A stretch of DNA of 64,000 bases from a bacterium (GTDB taxonomy: Bacteria; Auribacterota; UBA3054): positions 317,056 through 381,055 of the forward strand of contig JAFYXV010000002.1 in assembly GCA_017557885.1 (NCBI GenBank). The letters are read 5' to 3'. Every line of letters starts with the position of its first letter. Within the stretch, counting starts at the first letter, position 1. Positions 10,201 through 17,650 of this stretch are shown here, one piece after another. The notes under the pieces are model-generated. The model saw only the letters and a list, made by a program, of their open reading frames with translations, searched no databases and had not been told where the DNA came from. The translations under genes and the position numbers were made by a program.

Positions 10201-11430
10201 GATGGGGAAAGCGTAGGTCACGCTTCCGTTGCCGCTGTAATTATAATGCGCGGAGAAGATGTGGGCGCTGTCCGTGGGATCGCTTCCCAGGATACGGTCC
10301 GCCTCGAAACTGAAGGAGCCGTCGTTGGCCATGATCTCGTTGAAGTTCACCGCTTCCACGCCGTACTCGTTGCCCACGGTGGTAAGCACGTGGTTCTCGT
10401 CGCGGAAGTCTATGACGTTGGCCACCAGGCTCTGCAGAGCGATCGTGGAGGGCTCGAACTTGTATTCGGAATTTGCTCTTCTGAAGATCCTTCTGATCTG
10501 TTCGCGCTCGGCCACGTTGATGTTGACTCTGTTGTAGATCTTGTCGCTGGAATCCACGAACATGTCCCTGGTCTGGGTGTAAGTCGTGCCGAGGTGGCGG
10601 AGCCATTCCGTGGCGGAGTTGCGCTGGCCGGGCAGGCACAGGTCGATGACGTCCTGCATGGAGGAGAAAGCCATGTCGTCCCAGCGGGGACGGGCGGGCA
10701 TGAATTCCTCCGGTTCGTCCAATCCTTCGCCGGCTTCGTCAACCTGATGATTGGCGTTGTTGTCGATCTTGTCGCTGGCGAAAAGCGGCAGGTTGTAGTT
10801 GTCGTCCACATTGGCCTGGCCGGGTTTTTCATCGCGCCCGTAACGATATTTCACGATCTTCTGGGCCGCTTCTTTCGAGACTGGCAGGCCGCGGCCGTCC
10901 CTGGGCTGTCCGTCCGAGAGCATCACTTCCCTGGTGGAGAAGCCTTCGTTCTGTTCGGCGGCGCTGGTGGCGGAAGCGATGTTGACGTTGATCTTCGAGG
11001 CTTCGTCTTCCACAGAGATGGCGTAGCGTCCCTGGATGTTGCCCTGATTGTCTCTCACGTAGAACCAGCGGGAGGGAGGAACCGCGGGGATGTCTTTGGC
11101 GGGAGAATGGGCAAGGGCTTCGGAAATGTTGACAGCGTTCTCGGAATGAGGCTGCGCGATGAATTCGCTGAACCATGGTTCGTCATAGGAATCCCAACCG
11201 GGGGAAGAATACACGTCCTGACGCAAAACGCTCAAAGCATGCTCCAGCGCGGATTGCGCCAAAAGATCAGACTGCGATTTCGCAAGCGTCGTCACGCTTG
11301 TCTGACTTTCCATAGACATGAAAGCCGAAAAAGTGGCGGCCAGCAAAGACAGCACCGTCAGCACTGTCAGCACCGCCAGCAGCGCTACGCCTTTCGGTCT
11401 TTCATGGTTGAAATTTCTGCGAATTATCAT
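7300..11430 (-). CDS. Giant GspK-like minor pseudopilin with lamin-tail domain
   Basis: A 1376-residue protein. The N-terminus has a short basic leader then the hydrophobic helix GVALLAVLTVLTVLSLLAAT and ends in MESQTS, as in PilX/GspK pseudopilins that cap type II secretion or type IV pilus fibres. INVAEREQIRRIFRRAN and LVANVIDFRDENH follow the GspK core plan. Near residue 730, PDIVELINISDKDISLRNWRV matches a lamin-tail domain (Ig-like, extracellular). The C-terminal QININTASPRVLASLPGVT plus ITDILSVRGMS are paired helix-hairpin-helix motifs diagnostic of GspK. Usual GspK length is 300-350, so about 1000 residues are inserted. The ribosome-binding site GGAGG is at 11437-11441. No other secretion genes are in the window. 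Confidence 0.8.
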   Translation of the reverse strand: MIIRRNFNHERPKGVALLAVLTVLTVLSLLAATFSAFMSMESQTSVTTLAKSQSDLLAQSALEHALSVLRQDVYSSPGWDSYDEPWFSEFIAQPHSENAVNISEALAHSPAKDIPAVPPSRWFYVRDNQGNIQGRYAISVEDEASKINVNIASATSAAEQNEGFSTREVMLSDGQPRDGRGLPVSKEAAQKIVKYRYGRDEKPGQANVDDNYNLPLFASDKIDNNANHQVDEAGEGLDEPEEFMPARPRWDDMAFSSMQDVIDLCLPGQRNSATEWLRHLGTTYTQTRDMFVDSSDKIYNRVNINVAEREQIRRIFRRANSEYKFEPSTIALQSLVANVIDFRDENHVLTTVGNEYGVEAVNFNEIMANDGSFSFEADRILGSDPTDSAHIFSAHYNYSGNGSVTYAFPINSKAPAGGGSVIYFGKKESYGSGYHVKIGDSPKRAYNNTMWRNFKRLMQRKWGGIPKNLLKGATLIVANSNNEKLGYYPIIDNTGDSIHVGCGGTLCKAEHFTNDLLFASIYTGWAWESRHAAVISIVPRAQDIWAFPTQINKDINPPKDLYYYAFIGEQNFSGSFGTSGDSTMSKVMGKSYTVQWKGFNEYMDLDGEANKYSETRMVELTKDDLKGSEMKLPGGEDRVWMKRYPYKDGDAVRAIDGLVPLLVSTAKNTGLKGANTSSSILANTKNDFDVVYIQRPDIVELINISDKDISLRNWRVVINTGDYADQIAILEHAPHFNSRIGNLYDDPNPVIPANGYFYLTNNKAVFDYTFGASKNGTWGDNVKESYPCYELPDILWGVRYKISRVSGDKLWFSGANWKHDQMKYEIIEIHSKRTESGRNGVTGIRKSVHHSGSNWIQAQPGISWTTDGAKSGDDAMFLGIPREGGFLSMTMKNEYSQIAARTVEYGTLKPNELTFSTQKDDPTHYTWVKTSKPTIGGTLKDAENHNLRNREESRAYVKNAPYATVGELRRVRRSGDWENIGTSSKIQEANRYMQAIAKSFTTYGVRMDAEEEGAHLSGWRPAFGTVAKSDAGRLQATESNWEPSIWDGQKLRISSGKQKDQVFVIKNSTASTITPDGYSVGAQDTLRVHKGDKFNVGPGYGSAMYYTRQPQDKGEWEWVEKGLTKQPYGLYIFGLNDSIKTTEFLEENHNAKIKVEVFNYDTKDYEEFPRTNIKDKDQNDPYQIPIPRHLQYNKSDGFFCGMIGPEHISAKGGIKLRLTPSGLHDSDCSGFAWFDYAYLTPCSAQGQININTASPRVLASLPGVTPKLADDIYKGIAQNGKTKLKPYKNITDILSVRGMSVERYGKLCALITTRSDQFRVRILAESLNDVDKDGEYNEKKGDYVTSYTSQDVVVDRQALMDGEIGESSFRFLSRQQ

Positions 11431-11601
11431 TAATTTCCTCCAATATACGTATCATCTGTTTATTTTAACAAAAACACCCCTTTTTTTCTTATCGTAACAA
11501 TCCGGCAATCCTTATTAGGGCGCAAATGCTTTATATTTCGCAACAAAGCCAAGAGCGTCCCTCCCCTTCCTACGAGATTAAAGGGGTTGGCGAAATGGAT
11601 A

Positions 11602-11631
11602 TTGACATAAAGCCTTGATTTTAAGTATAAT
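11602..11631 (+). promoter_or_regulatory. Near-consensus sigma70 promoter of the HU gene
   Basis: TTGACA at 11602-11607 and TATAAT at 11626-11631, both perfect, are 18 bases apart. The start would be near 11638, giving a leader of about 100 bases that contains GCCGCGCCGAAAGTTTGGCG, a small hairpin. The rest of the 308-base gap (11442-11600) shows no recognised element. Confidence 0.85.
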
Positions 11632-11738
11632 TACAGCGATATAAAAATTTCAATATCTTTTTTGCGTGCCGCGCCGAAAGTTTGGCGCGGAGCCACACAA
11701 AAAATCAAACAACCAAAAAAATCTGTAGGAGATTTATT

Positions 11739-12029
11739 ATGGCTACCAAAAAAACCGGAAACCTCAACAAAGGTCAGCTCGTAGAAACCGTCGCCGCTGA
11801 AGCTGGCGTCACCAAGAAACAGGCTGCCGCCGCCGTCGCCTCCGTGCTCGGCGCTGTCCAGAAAACCCTGAAGAAGGGCGGCAAAGTCGCCATCGTCGGT
11901 TTCGGCACCTTCGGCACCGCGAAGCGCAAAGCTCGCAAGGGCATCAACCCCAAGACCAAACAGCAGATCAAGATCGCGGCCAAGACCGTGGTCAAGTTCA
12001 AAGCCAGCTCCGCTTTGCTCGGCAAGTAA
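11739..12029 (+). CDS. hup: HU/IHF-family nucleoid DNA-binding protein
   Basis: A 96-residue basic protein that bends DNA as a dimer. The family signature GFGTFGTAKRKARKGINP, the beta-arm, is near residues 53-70, and the terminal strand KTVVKFKASSAL matches HU. The N-terminal region has an unusual Lys/Thr/Asn extension (MATKKTGNLNKGQLVE) before the first helix. The ATG at 11739 is chosen because TAGGAGA lies 6-12 bases upstream; an in-frame upstream ATG lacks such a site. The consensus promoter and the following strong terminator predict an abundant single-gene transcript. Confidence 0.93.
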   Translation: MATKKTGNLNKGQLVETVAAEAGVTKKQAAAAVASVLGAVQKTLKKGGKVAIVGFGTFGTAKRKARKGINPKTKQQIKIAAKTVVKFKASSALLGK

Positions 12030-12051
12030 TTTGTCTCTTGGTAAAAAAAGT

Positions 12052-12082
12052 GCTGCGGACGTTTTGTCCGCAGCCTTTTTTT
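12052..12082 (+). terminator. Terminator after HU
   Basis: A 9-bp stem GCTGCGGAC/GTCCGCAGC with loop GTTTT is followed by seven T. Confidence 0.92.
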
Positions 12083-12126
12083 AATATGCTAATCCGCAAG
12101 CCTTTTTTAATCCGGAGAAATTTAAT

Positions 12127-12513
12127 ATGCAAATTCGTCATCTTTTAGGATCTCTATTAGCTTTGATCATTTTATGCGGCTGCGCCACCCAATCCCTTAG
12201 CAAAGACGATCTCGCTTCCACTAAAAAATATTTCACCGGCACTCTGATCGACAAGCAGATCATGGAAATGGACAGAGTGGAGAAAGGCTTTTTCAGCGAC
12301 AAAACTGTCAAGGCCACTTATCTCAGGCTGACCGTCATGAACGACGCGGGCAAGAGCCGCTATTTTTACAATCTGACCGAGAACGAAAGCGACGCCCGCA
12401 CTCTCCGCACTTATTATTACAGCCTGCTGAAGGGCGACAAGGTCCAGCTTGACCTGGGCTTCATAGACGCCAATCAGCCGGAGGAAGAATTTGAAGGCGT
12501 CATAAAACTTTAA
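12127..12513 (+). CDS. Small lipoprotein of unknown function
   Basis: 128 residues. The signal sequence MQIRHLLGSLLALIILCGC ends in lipobox LCGC, with predicted lipidation at Cys19. The mature part is mixed alpha/beta and charged; the middle segment KATYLRLTVMNDAGKSRYFY looks like a beta-hairpin, and the end GDKVQLDLGFIDA like an OB-type strand pair. No family was recognised. The gene stands alone between the HU terminator and its own terminator, with no clear promoter other than an AT-rich spacer. Confidence 0.65.
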   Translation: MQIRHLLGSLLALIILCGCATQSLSKDDLASTKKYFTGTLIDKQIMEMDRVEKGFFSDKTVKATYLRLTVMNDAGKSRYFYNLTENESDARTLRTYYYSLLKGDKVQLDLGFIDANQPEEEFEGVIKL

Positions 12514-12543
12514 GGCTCAGACGCGCCTTAGGGTTCCGCGCCC

Positions 12544-12577
12544 AAAAACGGCTCTCTTATTTGAGGGCCGTTTTTTT
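12544..12577 (+). terminator. Terminator after the small lipoprotein
   Basis: AAACGGC (12546-12552) pairs with GCCGTTT (12567-12573), with partial pairing inside the loop and a T-rich tail. Confidence 0.75.
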
Positions 12578-12600
12578 ATTTTTCCCTGGCGCAAAAAAAT

Positions 12601-12628
12601 AAAAAAGCGGAAGGCCGGAGCCTTCCGC
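12601..12628 (-). terminator. Terminator of the nrdDG operon
   Basis: On the minus strand GCGGAAGGC/GCCTTCCGC with a 4-base loop (12607-12628) is followed by a T-rich tail running to about 12592. Confidence 0.9.
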
Positions 12629-12664
12629 TAAAACATACCAAAACACACACACCCAAAAGATCTT

Positions 12665-13171
12665 TTATTTTCCAGGCTCGTCCAGCCTTCCCGCGATCGC
12701 GCCGCCCTCAAGCTTCAGGATGCGCTGGTTGCGGCTGCCCCGGAATTTCAGTTCCAGGCTTTTTTCCGCCAGAAGGAAAGGCCCGTCCACCAGAACGTCG
12801 ATGGTCTTCAAAAGCCTTTCCCAATCTTTCCTTCCCTCTTCCACGCCTTTTTGAAGTTCTTCATAAGTGTAGCCGGTGAAAGCCCAGACGTTCTTGCCGC
12901 CCGCTTTCACGGCTTCGGAGATAACGGCGGCGGGCTCGGGCTGCAGAAAAGGCTCGCCTCCGGAAAGCGTCACGCCGTCCAGATAAGGATCCGCCATGAT
13001 CTTTTTTATTATCTCTTCCGTGTCCGCCTCTTTCCCGCCCATAGGATCATGCGTCTGGGGATTCTGGCAGCCGGGGCAGGCCCGGAGGCAGCCTTGGAAA
13101 AAGACCACCGCCCGAAAGCCCGTCCCGTCCGTTATGGATTCGGAGAGATAATCTGCCAAACGAAACTTCAT
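12665..13171 (-). CDS. nrdG: Anaerobic ribonucleotide reductase activating protein
   Basis: A radical SAM enzyme that installs the glycyl radical on NrdD. The 168 residues match the family size. The cluster-binding CX3CX2C is Cys28, Cys32 and Cys35 in GCLRACPGC. The SAM-binding GVTLSGGEPFLQP follows near residue 70. The N-terminal LADYLSESITDGTGFRAVVF is typical of NrdG. It starts 6 bases after the nrdD stop, so the two are translated from one message. The terminator at 12601-12628 follows. Confidence 0.95.
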   Translation of the reverse strand: MKFRLADYLSESITDGTGFRAVVFFQGCLRACPGCQNPQTHDPMGGKEADTEEIIKKIMADPYLDGVTLSGGEPFLQPEPAAVISEAVKAGGKNVWAFTGYTYEELQKGVEEGRKDWERLLKTIDVLVDGPFLLAEKSLELKFRGSRNQRILKLEGGAIAGRLDEPGK

Positions 13172-13177
13172 TTTTTA

Positions 13178-15493
13178 TCAGACGTTGTGTTTGACGCGCT
13201 CTTCAACTTCCGCGCGCTTGGCGTTGTTGAAGCGTTCCAGGGTTCCCACCAGGTAACCGGTGATCCTTCTGATCCTCTGGAAATTGCCCTTGCCGTCTTC
13301 CTCGCTGCGTCCGCAGTGCGGGCACTTGTCGCCTATGATGCCGTTGAAGCCGCAGACCGGGTCTCTGTCAACCGCGTGGTTGACGCTGCCGTAGCCCACG
13401 CCGTAGTCGTGCATCATGCGAATGATCTTCTCGAAGGCTTCCAGGTTCTGGCTGGGATCGCCGTCTAGTTCGACGTAAGTGATATGGCCGGCGTTGGTGA
13501 GATTGTGGTAAGGAGCTTCCAGCCTGATCTTGTCGCGGGCGCTGATGGGGAAATAAACGGGAATGTGGAAGCTGTTGGTGTAGAACTCGTGGTCCGTGAT
13601 GCCGGGCATGACGCCGAAGCGCTTGCGGTCCATTTTGACGAAGCGGCCGCTCAAACCTTCAGCCGGCGTGGCCAAAAGCGAGAAGTTCAAGCCCGTGTCT
13701 TTGCTGGCCTGGTCCATTCTGTCGCGCATATGCCCTATGATCTCCAAGCCCAGGTTCTGGGCTTTCACGGATTCGCCGTGATGCTCGCCGATCAGGCTCT
13801 TCAAAGTTTCCGCCAGACCGATGAAGCCGCAGGAGAGCGTGCCGTGCTTTAAAACTTCGCCCACTTCGTCGTCGGGGCCGAGTTTCTCGGAATCGAGCCA
13901 GACGCCCGCGCCCATCAGGAACGGGAAGTTCCTGACTTTCTTGTGGCTCTGGATGGCGAAGCGGGACAAGAGCTGGTCGATGACCAGATCGATCTTCCTG
14001 TCCAGCGACTGGAAGAACACGTCGATGTTGCCGTGGGCCAGTATGGCCAGCCTGGGCAGATTGATCGTCGTGAAGGAGAGGTTGCCGCGGCCGTTGGAAA
14101 TGGCCTTGGAGGGATCGTAAACGTTGCTTATGACACGCGTGCGGCAGCCCATGTAAGCGATCTCGGTCTCGGGATGTCCTTCCTTGTAGAAAGCCTTGTT
14201 GAAGGGCGCATCCTGGAAGGAGAAGTTCGGGAAGAGACGCTTGGCGCTGACGCGGCAGGCCAGCTTGAAGAGATCGTAGTTGGGCTCGCCTTCGTTGTAG
14301 TTGATGCCTTCCTTGACGCGGAAGATCTGGATGGGGAAGATGGGCGTTTCGCCGTTGCCCAAGCCGGCTTCCGTGGCCAGCAGCATGTTCCTCACCACCA
14401 TGCGGCCCTCCGCGGAAGTGTCCATGCCGTAGTTGACGGAGGAGAAGGGCGTCTGGGCGCCCGCGCGGGAGTGCATGGTGTTAAGGTTGTGGATCAAAGC
14501 TTCCACGGCCTGATAAGTTTCCTTGTCGGTCTCGCTGTAAGCTTTTTCCGCGGCGAATCTCTGGGCCTTCACGACCTCGCCTTCCGCCAGGCCGGCGGCG
14601 CAGAGCATTTCCTTTTCTTTCTCAGCGTAGGCTTCGCCCTTTTCGATGGAGGCCATCAAGCCGGCGGCCTTCAGCTCTTCCTCCACCTTCGTGGCGGCTT
14701 CCAGCTTGTCCTTGGAATCCAAAAGCTCTATATAGGTGAGGATGTTCTTGCGGTACTGCTTGGCGTAGGTCTTCCTGACGCCGGGAGCCAGGCCGTAGTC
14801 GAAGTTCACGATGGACTGTCCGCCGTGCTGGTCGTTCTGGTTCGCCTGGATGGCGATGCAGGCCAGAGCGGAATAGCTGGCGATGGAATTGGGTTCCCTC
14901 AAAACGCCGTGGCCGGTGGTGAAGCCGCCCTTGAAGAGCTTAAGAAGATCAATCTGGCAGCAGGTGGTGGTCAGGGTGTAGAAGTCCATGTCGTGGATGT
15001 GAATGTCGCCTTCCCGGTGCGCCTTGGCGTGCTCCGGCTTCAGGATGAACATTTCATAGAACTGCTTGGCGCCTTCGCTTCCGTACTTCAGCATGGAGCC
15101 CATGGCGGTGTTGCCGTCGATGTTGGCGTTCTCTCTTTTGATGTCGCTGTCGATGGCATCCTTGAAAGTAATGTCTTCATATATCTTCATCAGCCTAGTG
15201 TTCATCTGACGCACTCTGCTGCGGTTCGCTCTGTAAAGAATGTAAGCTTTGGCGGTCCTTACGTGACCGGCGTCGATCAAGACCTGTTCCACAACGTCCT
15301 GGATGCTTTCCACATCCGGCACGTCCTGGATGGTCTCTTCCACGCGGCGGGAAACTTCATGAGCCAGTTCCGCGGCAGCCTTTTCGTCCTGGGGGAAGCC
15401 GGTGGCGGCAAAGGCTTTTTTGATCGCCTCGGCGATCTTGCTTTCATCGAAGGGAACTCGGCGTCCGTCGCGTTTGATAATTTCCGTGATCAT
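13178..15493 (-). CDS. nrdD: Anaerobic ribonucleoside-triphosphate reductase (class III)
   Basis: Reduces NTPs to dNTPs under anoxia with a glycyl radical, using formate as reductant in the best-known enzymes. 771 residues. The N-terminal ATP-cone (IIKRDGRRVPFDESKIAEAI) provides allosteric activity control. The active-site region has TCCQIDLLKLF and GCRTRVISN. A C-terminal Cys-rich zinc site holds CGFNGIIGDKCPHCG. The glycyl radical motif RRITGYLVG places the radical at Gly746. It is upstream of nrdG with 6 bases between. NrdR-like boxes lie in the upstream region. The presence of class III RNR supports an anaerobic lifestyle. Confidence 0.96.
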   Translation of the reverse strand: MITEIIKRDGRRVPFDESKIAEAIKKAFAATGFPQDEKAAAELAHEVSRRVEETIQDVPDVESIQDVVEQVLIDAGHVRTAKAYILYRANRSRVRQMNTRLMKIYEDITFKDAIDSDIKRENANIDGNTAMGSMLKYGSEGAKQFYEMFILKPEHAKAHREGDIHIHDMDFYTLTTTCCQIDLLKLFKGGFTTGHGVLREPNSIASYSALACIAIQANQNDQHGGQSIVNFDYGLAPGVRKTYAKQYRKNILTYIELLDSKDKLEAATKVEEELKAAGLMASIEKGEAYAEKEKEMLCAAGLAEGEVVKAQRFAAEKAYSETDKETYQAVEALIHNLNTMHSRAGAQTPFSSVNYGMDTSAEGRMVVRNMLLATEAGLGNGETPIFPIQIFRVKEGINYNEGEPNYDLFKLACRVSAKRLFPNFSFQDAPFNKAFYKEGHPETEIAYMGCRTRVISNVYDPSKAISNGRGNLSFTTINLPRLAILAHGNIDVFFQSLDRKIDLVIDQLLSRFAIQSHKKVRNFPFLMGAGVWLDSEKLGPDDEVGEVLKHGTLSCGFIGLAETLKSLIGEHHGESVKAQNLGLEIIGHMRDRMDQASKDTGLNFSLLATPAEGLSGRFVKMDRKRFGVMPGITDHEFYTNSFHIPVYFPISARDKIRLEAPYHNLTNAGHITYVELDGDPSQNLEAFEKIIRMMHDYGVGYGSVNHAVDRDPVCGFNGIIGDKCPHCGRSEEDGKGNFQRIRRITGYLVGTLERFNNAKRAEVEERVKHNV

Positions 15494-15608
15494 AAGTTTG
15501 GGTCCTCTTTTTGGGGTCGTTGGTGTTGGGTTTAATATTTTTTAGGAATGATTCCTATTACTTATCTTTTAAAGGGTTCGCGAGGCTTTCGCTTTTTTCG
15601 CTCACCGC

Positions 15609-15657
15609 CACAAGATATTGTGTTTCGCCTTTCGCAAAACCCACAATATTGATTGTG
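15609..15657 (-). promoter_or_regulatory. Pair of NrdR-like boxes upstream of nrdDG
   Basis: CACAAGATATTGTGTT (15609-15624) and CACAATATTGATTGTG (15642-15657) are imperfect palindromes resembling the NrdR box (ACACNATATNNNGTGT type). Their centres are 33 bases apart, about three helical turns, as NrdR pairs usually are. They lie 116-164 bases upstream of the nrdD ATG. No clear -10/-35 could be picked. The rest of the 397-base gap (15494-15890) holds a GC-rich inverted segment near 15705-15750 and one DnaA-box match. Confidence 0.55.
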
Positions 15658-15757
15658 GGCCTCCATTGTATTACATTCATTCCTGAAAGTCAATAGCCCC
15701 TATCAAGGGCCCTTTTCAAGGGCGGATCGCGCCCTTCCGAAGGCCCTTTCCCATGAG

Positions 15758-15766
15758 TTATCCACA
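15758..15766 (+). promoter_or_regulatory. Single perfect DnaA box
   Basis: TTATCCACA matches the DnaA consensus exactly. DnaA regulates some nrd operons in other bacteria, but a single 9-mer can occur by chance. There is no cluster of boxes and no adjacent AT-rich unwinding element, so this is not an origin. Confidence 0.25.
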
Positions 15767-15890
15767 ACCTCCGGACCGGCTTTAATTTCCCCCGCCGGAC
15801 TCCTTCCAGGATGACCAAGCCGTTAATGGTTTTTAATAAAATCCCGGTCACTTTTGATAAAATCAAAATCAAATTATAAGGAGCTTATAA

Positions 15891-17405
15891 ATGAAAGAGC
15901 AAAAAGAACCCAAAAAGATCGCCGCCCTTCTTCAGGAAACGGCCGAAAAATGGCCCGCCACTCCTTACATGTATTTCGGGGAGGACACCGTAACTTACAA
16001 GGAGACCTTCACAATGGTCTGCGAGCTGGCCGATAAATTAAAGGAATTCGGCGATCTCAGGGGCCGCTTCGTTCTTCTCTCCCTGCCCAACTGCCCGGCC
16101 TTCGTCATCGCCTACCACGCCATTCTGCGCCTGGGCGCCAAGGTCCTGCCGGTCAACCACCGCCTGGCCAGGGAAGAGCTGGAATACATCATTAAGGACG
16201 CCTGCGTTCCTCTTTCCATCCACGCAGAGGGAAAAGGCGAAGCCATCAACGGCACGGAAGCGGGAACGATCTCTTTCGGCAAATATTCCGTGGGAGTTAA
16301 AAAGACCGATCCCTCCCTCTTGTCTCAAGCTCCCTTCTTCCCGCCGGACCTTTCGGAAGTGGCGGTGTGCATCTACACTTCCGGCACCACCGGGCACCCC
16401 AAGGGCGCGCTTTTGACCGACACCCAGCTCCTGGCGAACGCCAGGATGTGCCACAAAGGCCTTGACTGCCATGAGACCGGCGAAGTGATGGTGACCGTCC
16501 TGCCCCTTTTCCACGCCTACGCCGGCACCGCCTGCCTTCTGATGACTCTCTCCTGCCACTCCACCATGCTGATCATAGAAAATTTCCAGCCCCTGAAAGT
16601 TTTGGAGGAAATGCAAAAACGGGATGCCACCGTTTTCCTGGGCGTTCCCGCCATGTACGGCGTTCTCGCCAACGTGGAGGATCCCCCGAAGATCCCCTCC
16701 TGGCGCATCTGCGTCAGCGGCGGCGCGCCTTTGCCCGCGGTGGTGGGCGAAAACTTCCTGGCCAAATACGGTCTTACCATCGCGGAGGGCGACGGCCCCA
16801 CGGAATGCGGCCCCGCCACCGCCTTCAACCCTGTGCACGGCCCCGTGAAAGTCGGCACCATCGGCTTCCCCCTGGAGGGCGTTGAGATGAAGATCATGAG
16901 CGACGACAAAAAGGAACTGCCGGTTGGCTGCATCGGCGAGATCGCGGTGAAGAGCCCCTCCAACTTCCTGGCCTACCTCAACCAGCCGGAGGAGACCGCC
17001 AAAACTCTGGTTGACGGCTGGGTCTATACCGGAGACCTGGGATACGTGGACGCGGACGGCTACTTCGCCATCAAAGACCGCAAGAAAGACATGCTGCTGG
17101 TGGGCGGCCTCAACGTCTATCCCAGGGAGATAGAAGAATACCTTATGCGCCACCCCGCCATAAGGGAGGTCGCGGTTATAGGCAAGAAAGACGAACTGCG
17201 CGGCGAATCGCCCGTGGCCTTCGTGGCCCTGAAGGAAGGGCAGACGCTGACTGAGCTTGAGATGCGGCAATTCCTGAGGGACAAGCTGGCGCCCTACAAG
17301 ATCCCGAAAGAGTTGATCATATTGGACGCCCTGCCCAGGAACCCCACCGGCAAGATCTACAAGCTGGCTTTGAAGACCGGCTACGAGGACGGAGCCTACA
17401 AGTAG
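15891..17405 (+). CDS. Acyl-CoA synthetase (AMP-forming, long-chain type)
   Basis: Activates a carboxylic acid, most likely a fatty acid, to its CoA thioester through an acyl-AMP intermediate. 504 residues, typical for the ANL family. The phosphate-binding loop CIYTSGTTGHPKGALLT is near residues 160-176. VSGGAPLP, GDGPTEC (A5-type motif) and WVYTGDLGYVDADGYF (A7/A8) are present. The hinge DRKKDMLLVGGLNVYP and the C-terminal catalytic lysine in NPTGKIYKLALK complete it. AAGGAG at 15878-15883 sets the ATG. The next gene is tRNA-Arg, whose promoter starts 1 base after the stop. fabF follows, so the area has a fatty-acid theme, but each unit has its own promoter. Confidence 0.85.
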   Translation: MKEQKEPKKIAALLQETAEKWPATPYMYFGEDTVTYKETFTMVCELADKLKEFGDLRGRFVLLSLPNCPAFVIAYHAILRLGAKVLPVNHRLAREELEYIIKDACVPLSIHAEGKGEAINGTEAGTISFGKYSVGVKKTDPSLLSQAPFFPPDLSEVAVCIYTSGTTGHPKGALLTDTQLLANARMCHKGLDCHETGEVMVTVLPLFHAYAGTACLLMTLSCHSTMLIIENFQPLKVLEEMQKRDATVFLGVPAMYGVLANVEDPPKIPSWRICVSGGAPLPAVVGENFLAKYGLTIAEGDGPTECGPATAFNPVHGPVKVGTIGFPLEGVEMKIMSDDKKELPVGCIGEIAVKSPSNFLAYLNQPEETAKTLVDGWVYTGDLGYVDADGYFAIKDRKKDMLLVGGLNVYPREIEEYLMRHPAIREVAVIGKKDELRGESPVAFVALKEGQTLTELEMRQFLRDKLAPYKIPKELIILDALPRNPTGKIYKLALKTGYEDGAYK

Positions 17406-17406
17406 T

Positions 17407-17435
17407 TTGACTTTAAAAGGGGTATAAGATACAAT
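17407..17435 (+). promoter_or_regulatory. tRNA-Arg promoter
   Basis: TTGACT at 17407-17412 and TACAAT at 17430-17435 with a 17-base spacer, directly after the acyl-CoA synthetase stop. The start would be about 12 bases before the mature tRNA. Confidence 0.75.
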
Positions 17436-17454
17436 TTACCCCATATTTTTAAGC

Positions 17455-17531
<77 letters not shown>

Positions 17532-17542
17532 CTATTTGAAAG

Positions 17543-17572
17543 GGGGAGCGCAAAAACAACGCTCCCCTTTTT
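17543..17572 (+). terminator. Terminator after tRNA-Arg
   Basis: An 8-bp stem GGGGAGCG/CGCTCCCC (17543-17550, 17560-17567) with a 9-base loop, then six T. Confidence 0.9.
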
Positions 17573-17611
17573 TGCGAAGAGAAAAACTCGGAAGGAAAGC
17601 TTGCTTCGGGC

Positions 17612-17641
17612 TTGAATTATCCCGGGGCATTAAGTTATAAT
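17612..17641 (+). promoter_or_regulatory. fabF promoter predicting a leaderless mRNA
   Basis: TTGAAT at 17612-17617 and a perfect TATAAT at 17636-17641 are 18 bases apart. The -10 element ends 9 bases before the fabF ATG (17651), so transcription should begin at or within 1-3 bases of the start codon. No Shine-Dalgarno sequence lies between. Confidence 0.65.
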
Positions 17642-17650
17642 ATTTATACT

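Noticed and set aside
15494-15890. Replication origin because of a perfect DnaA box
   Set aside because: Only one box, no AT-rich unwinding region, and no dnaA, dnaN or rpmH nearby.
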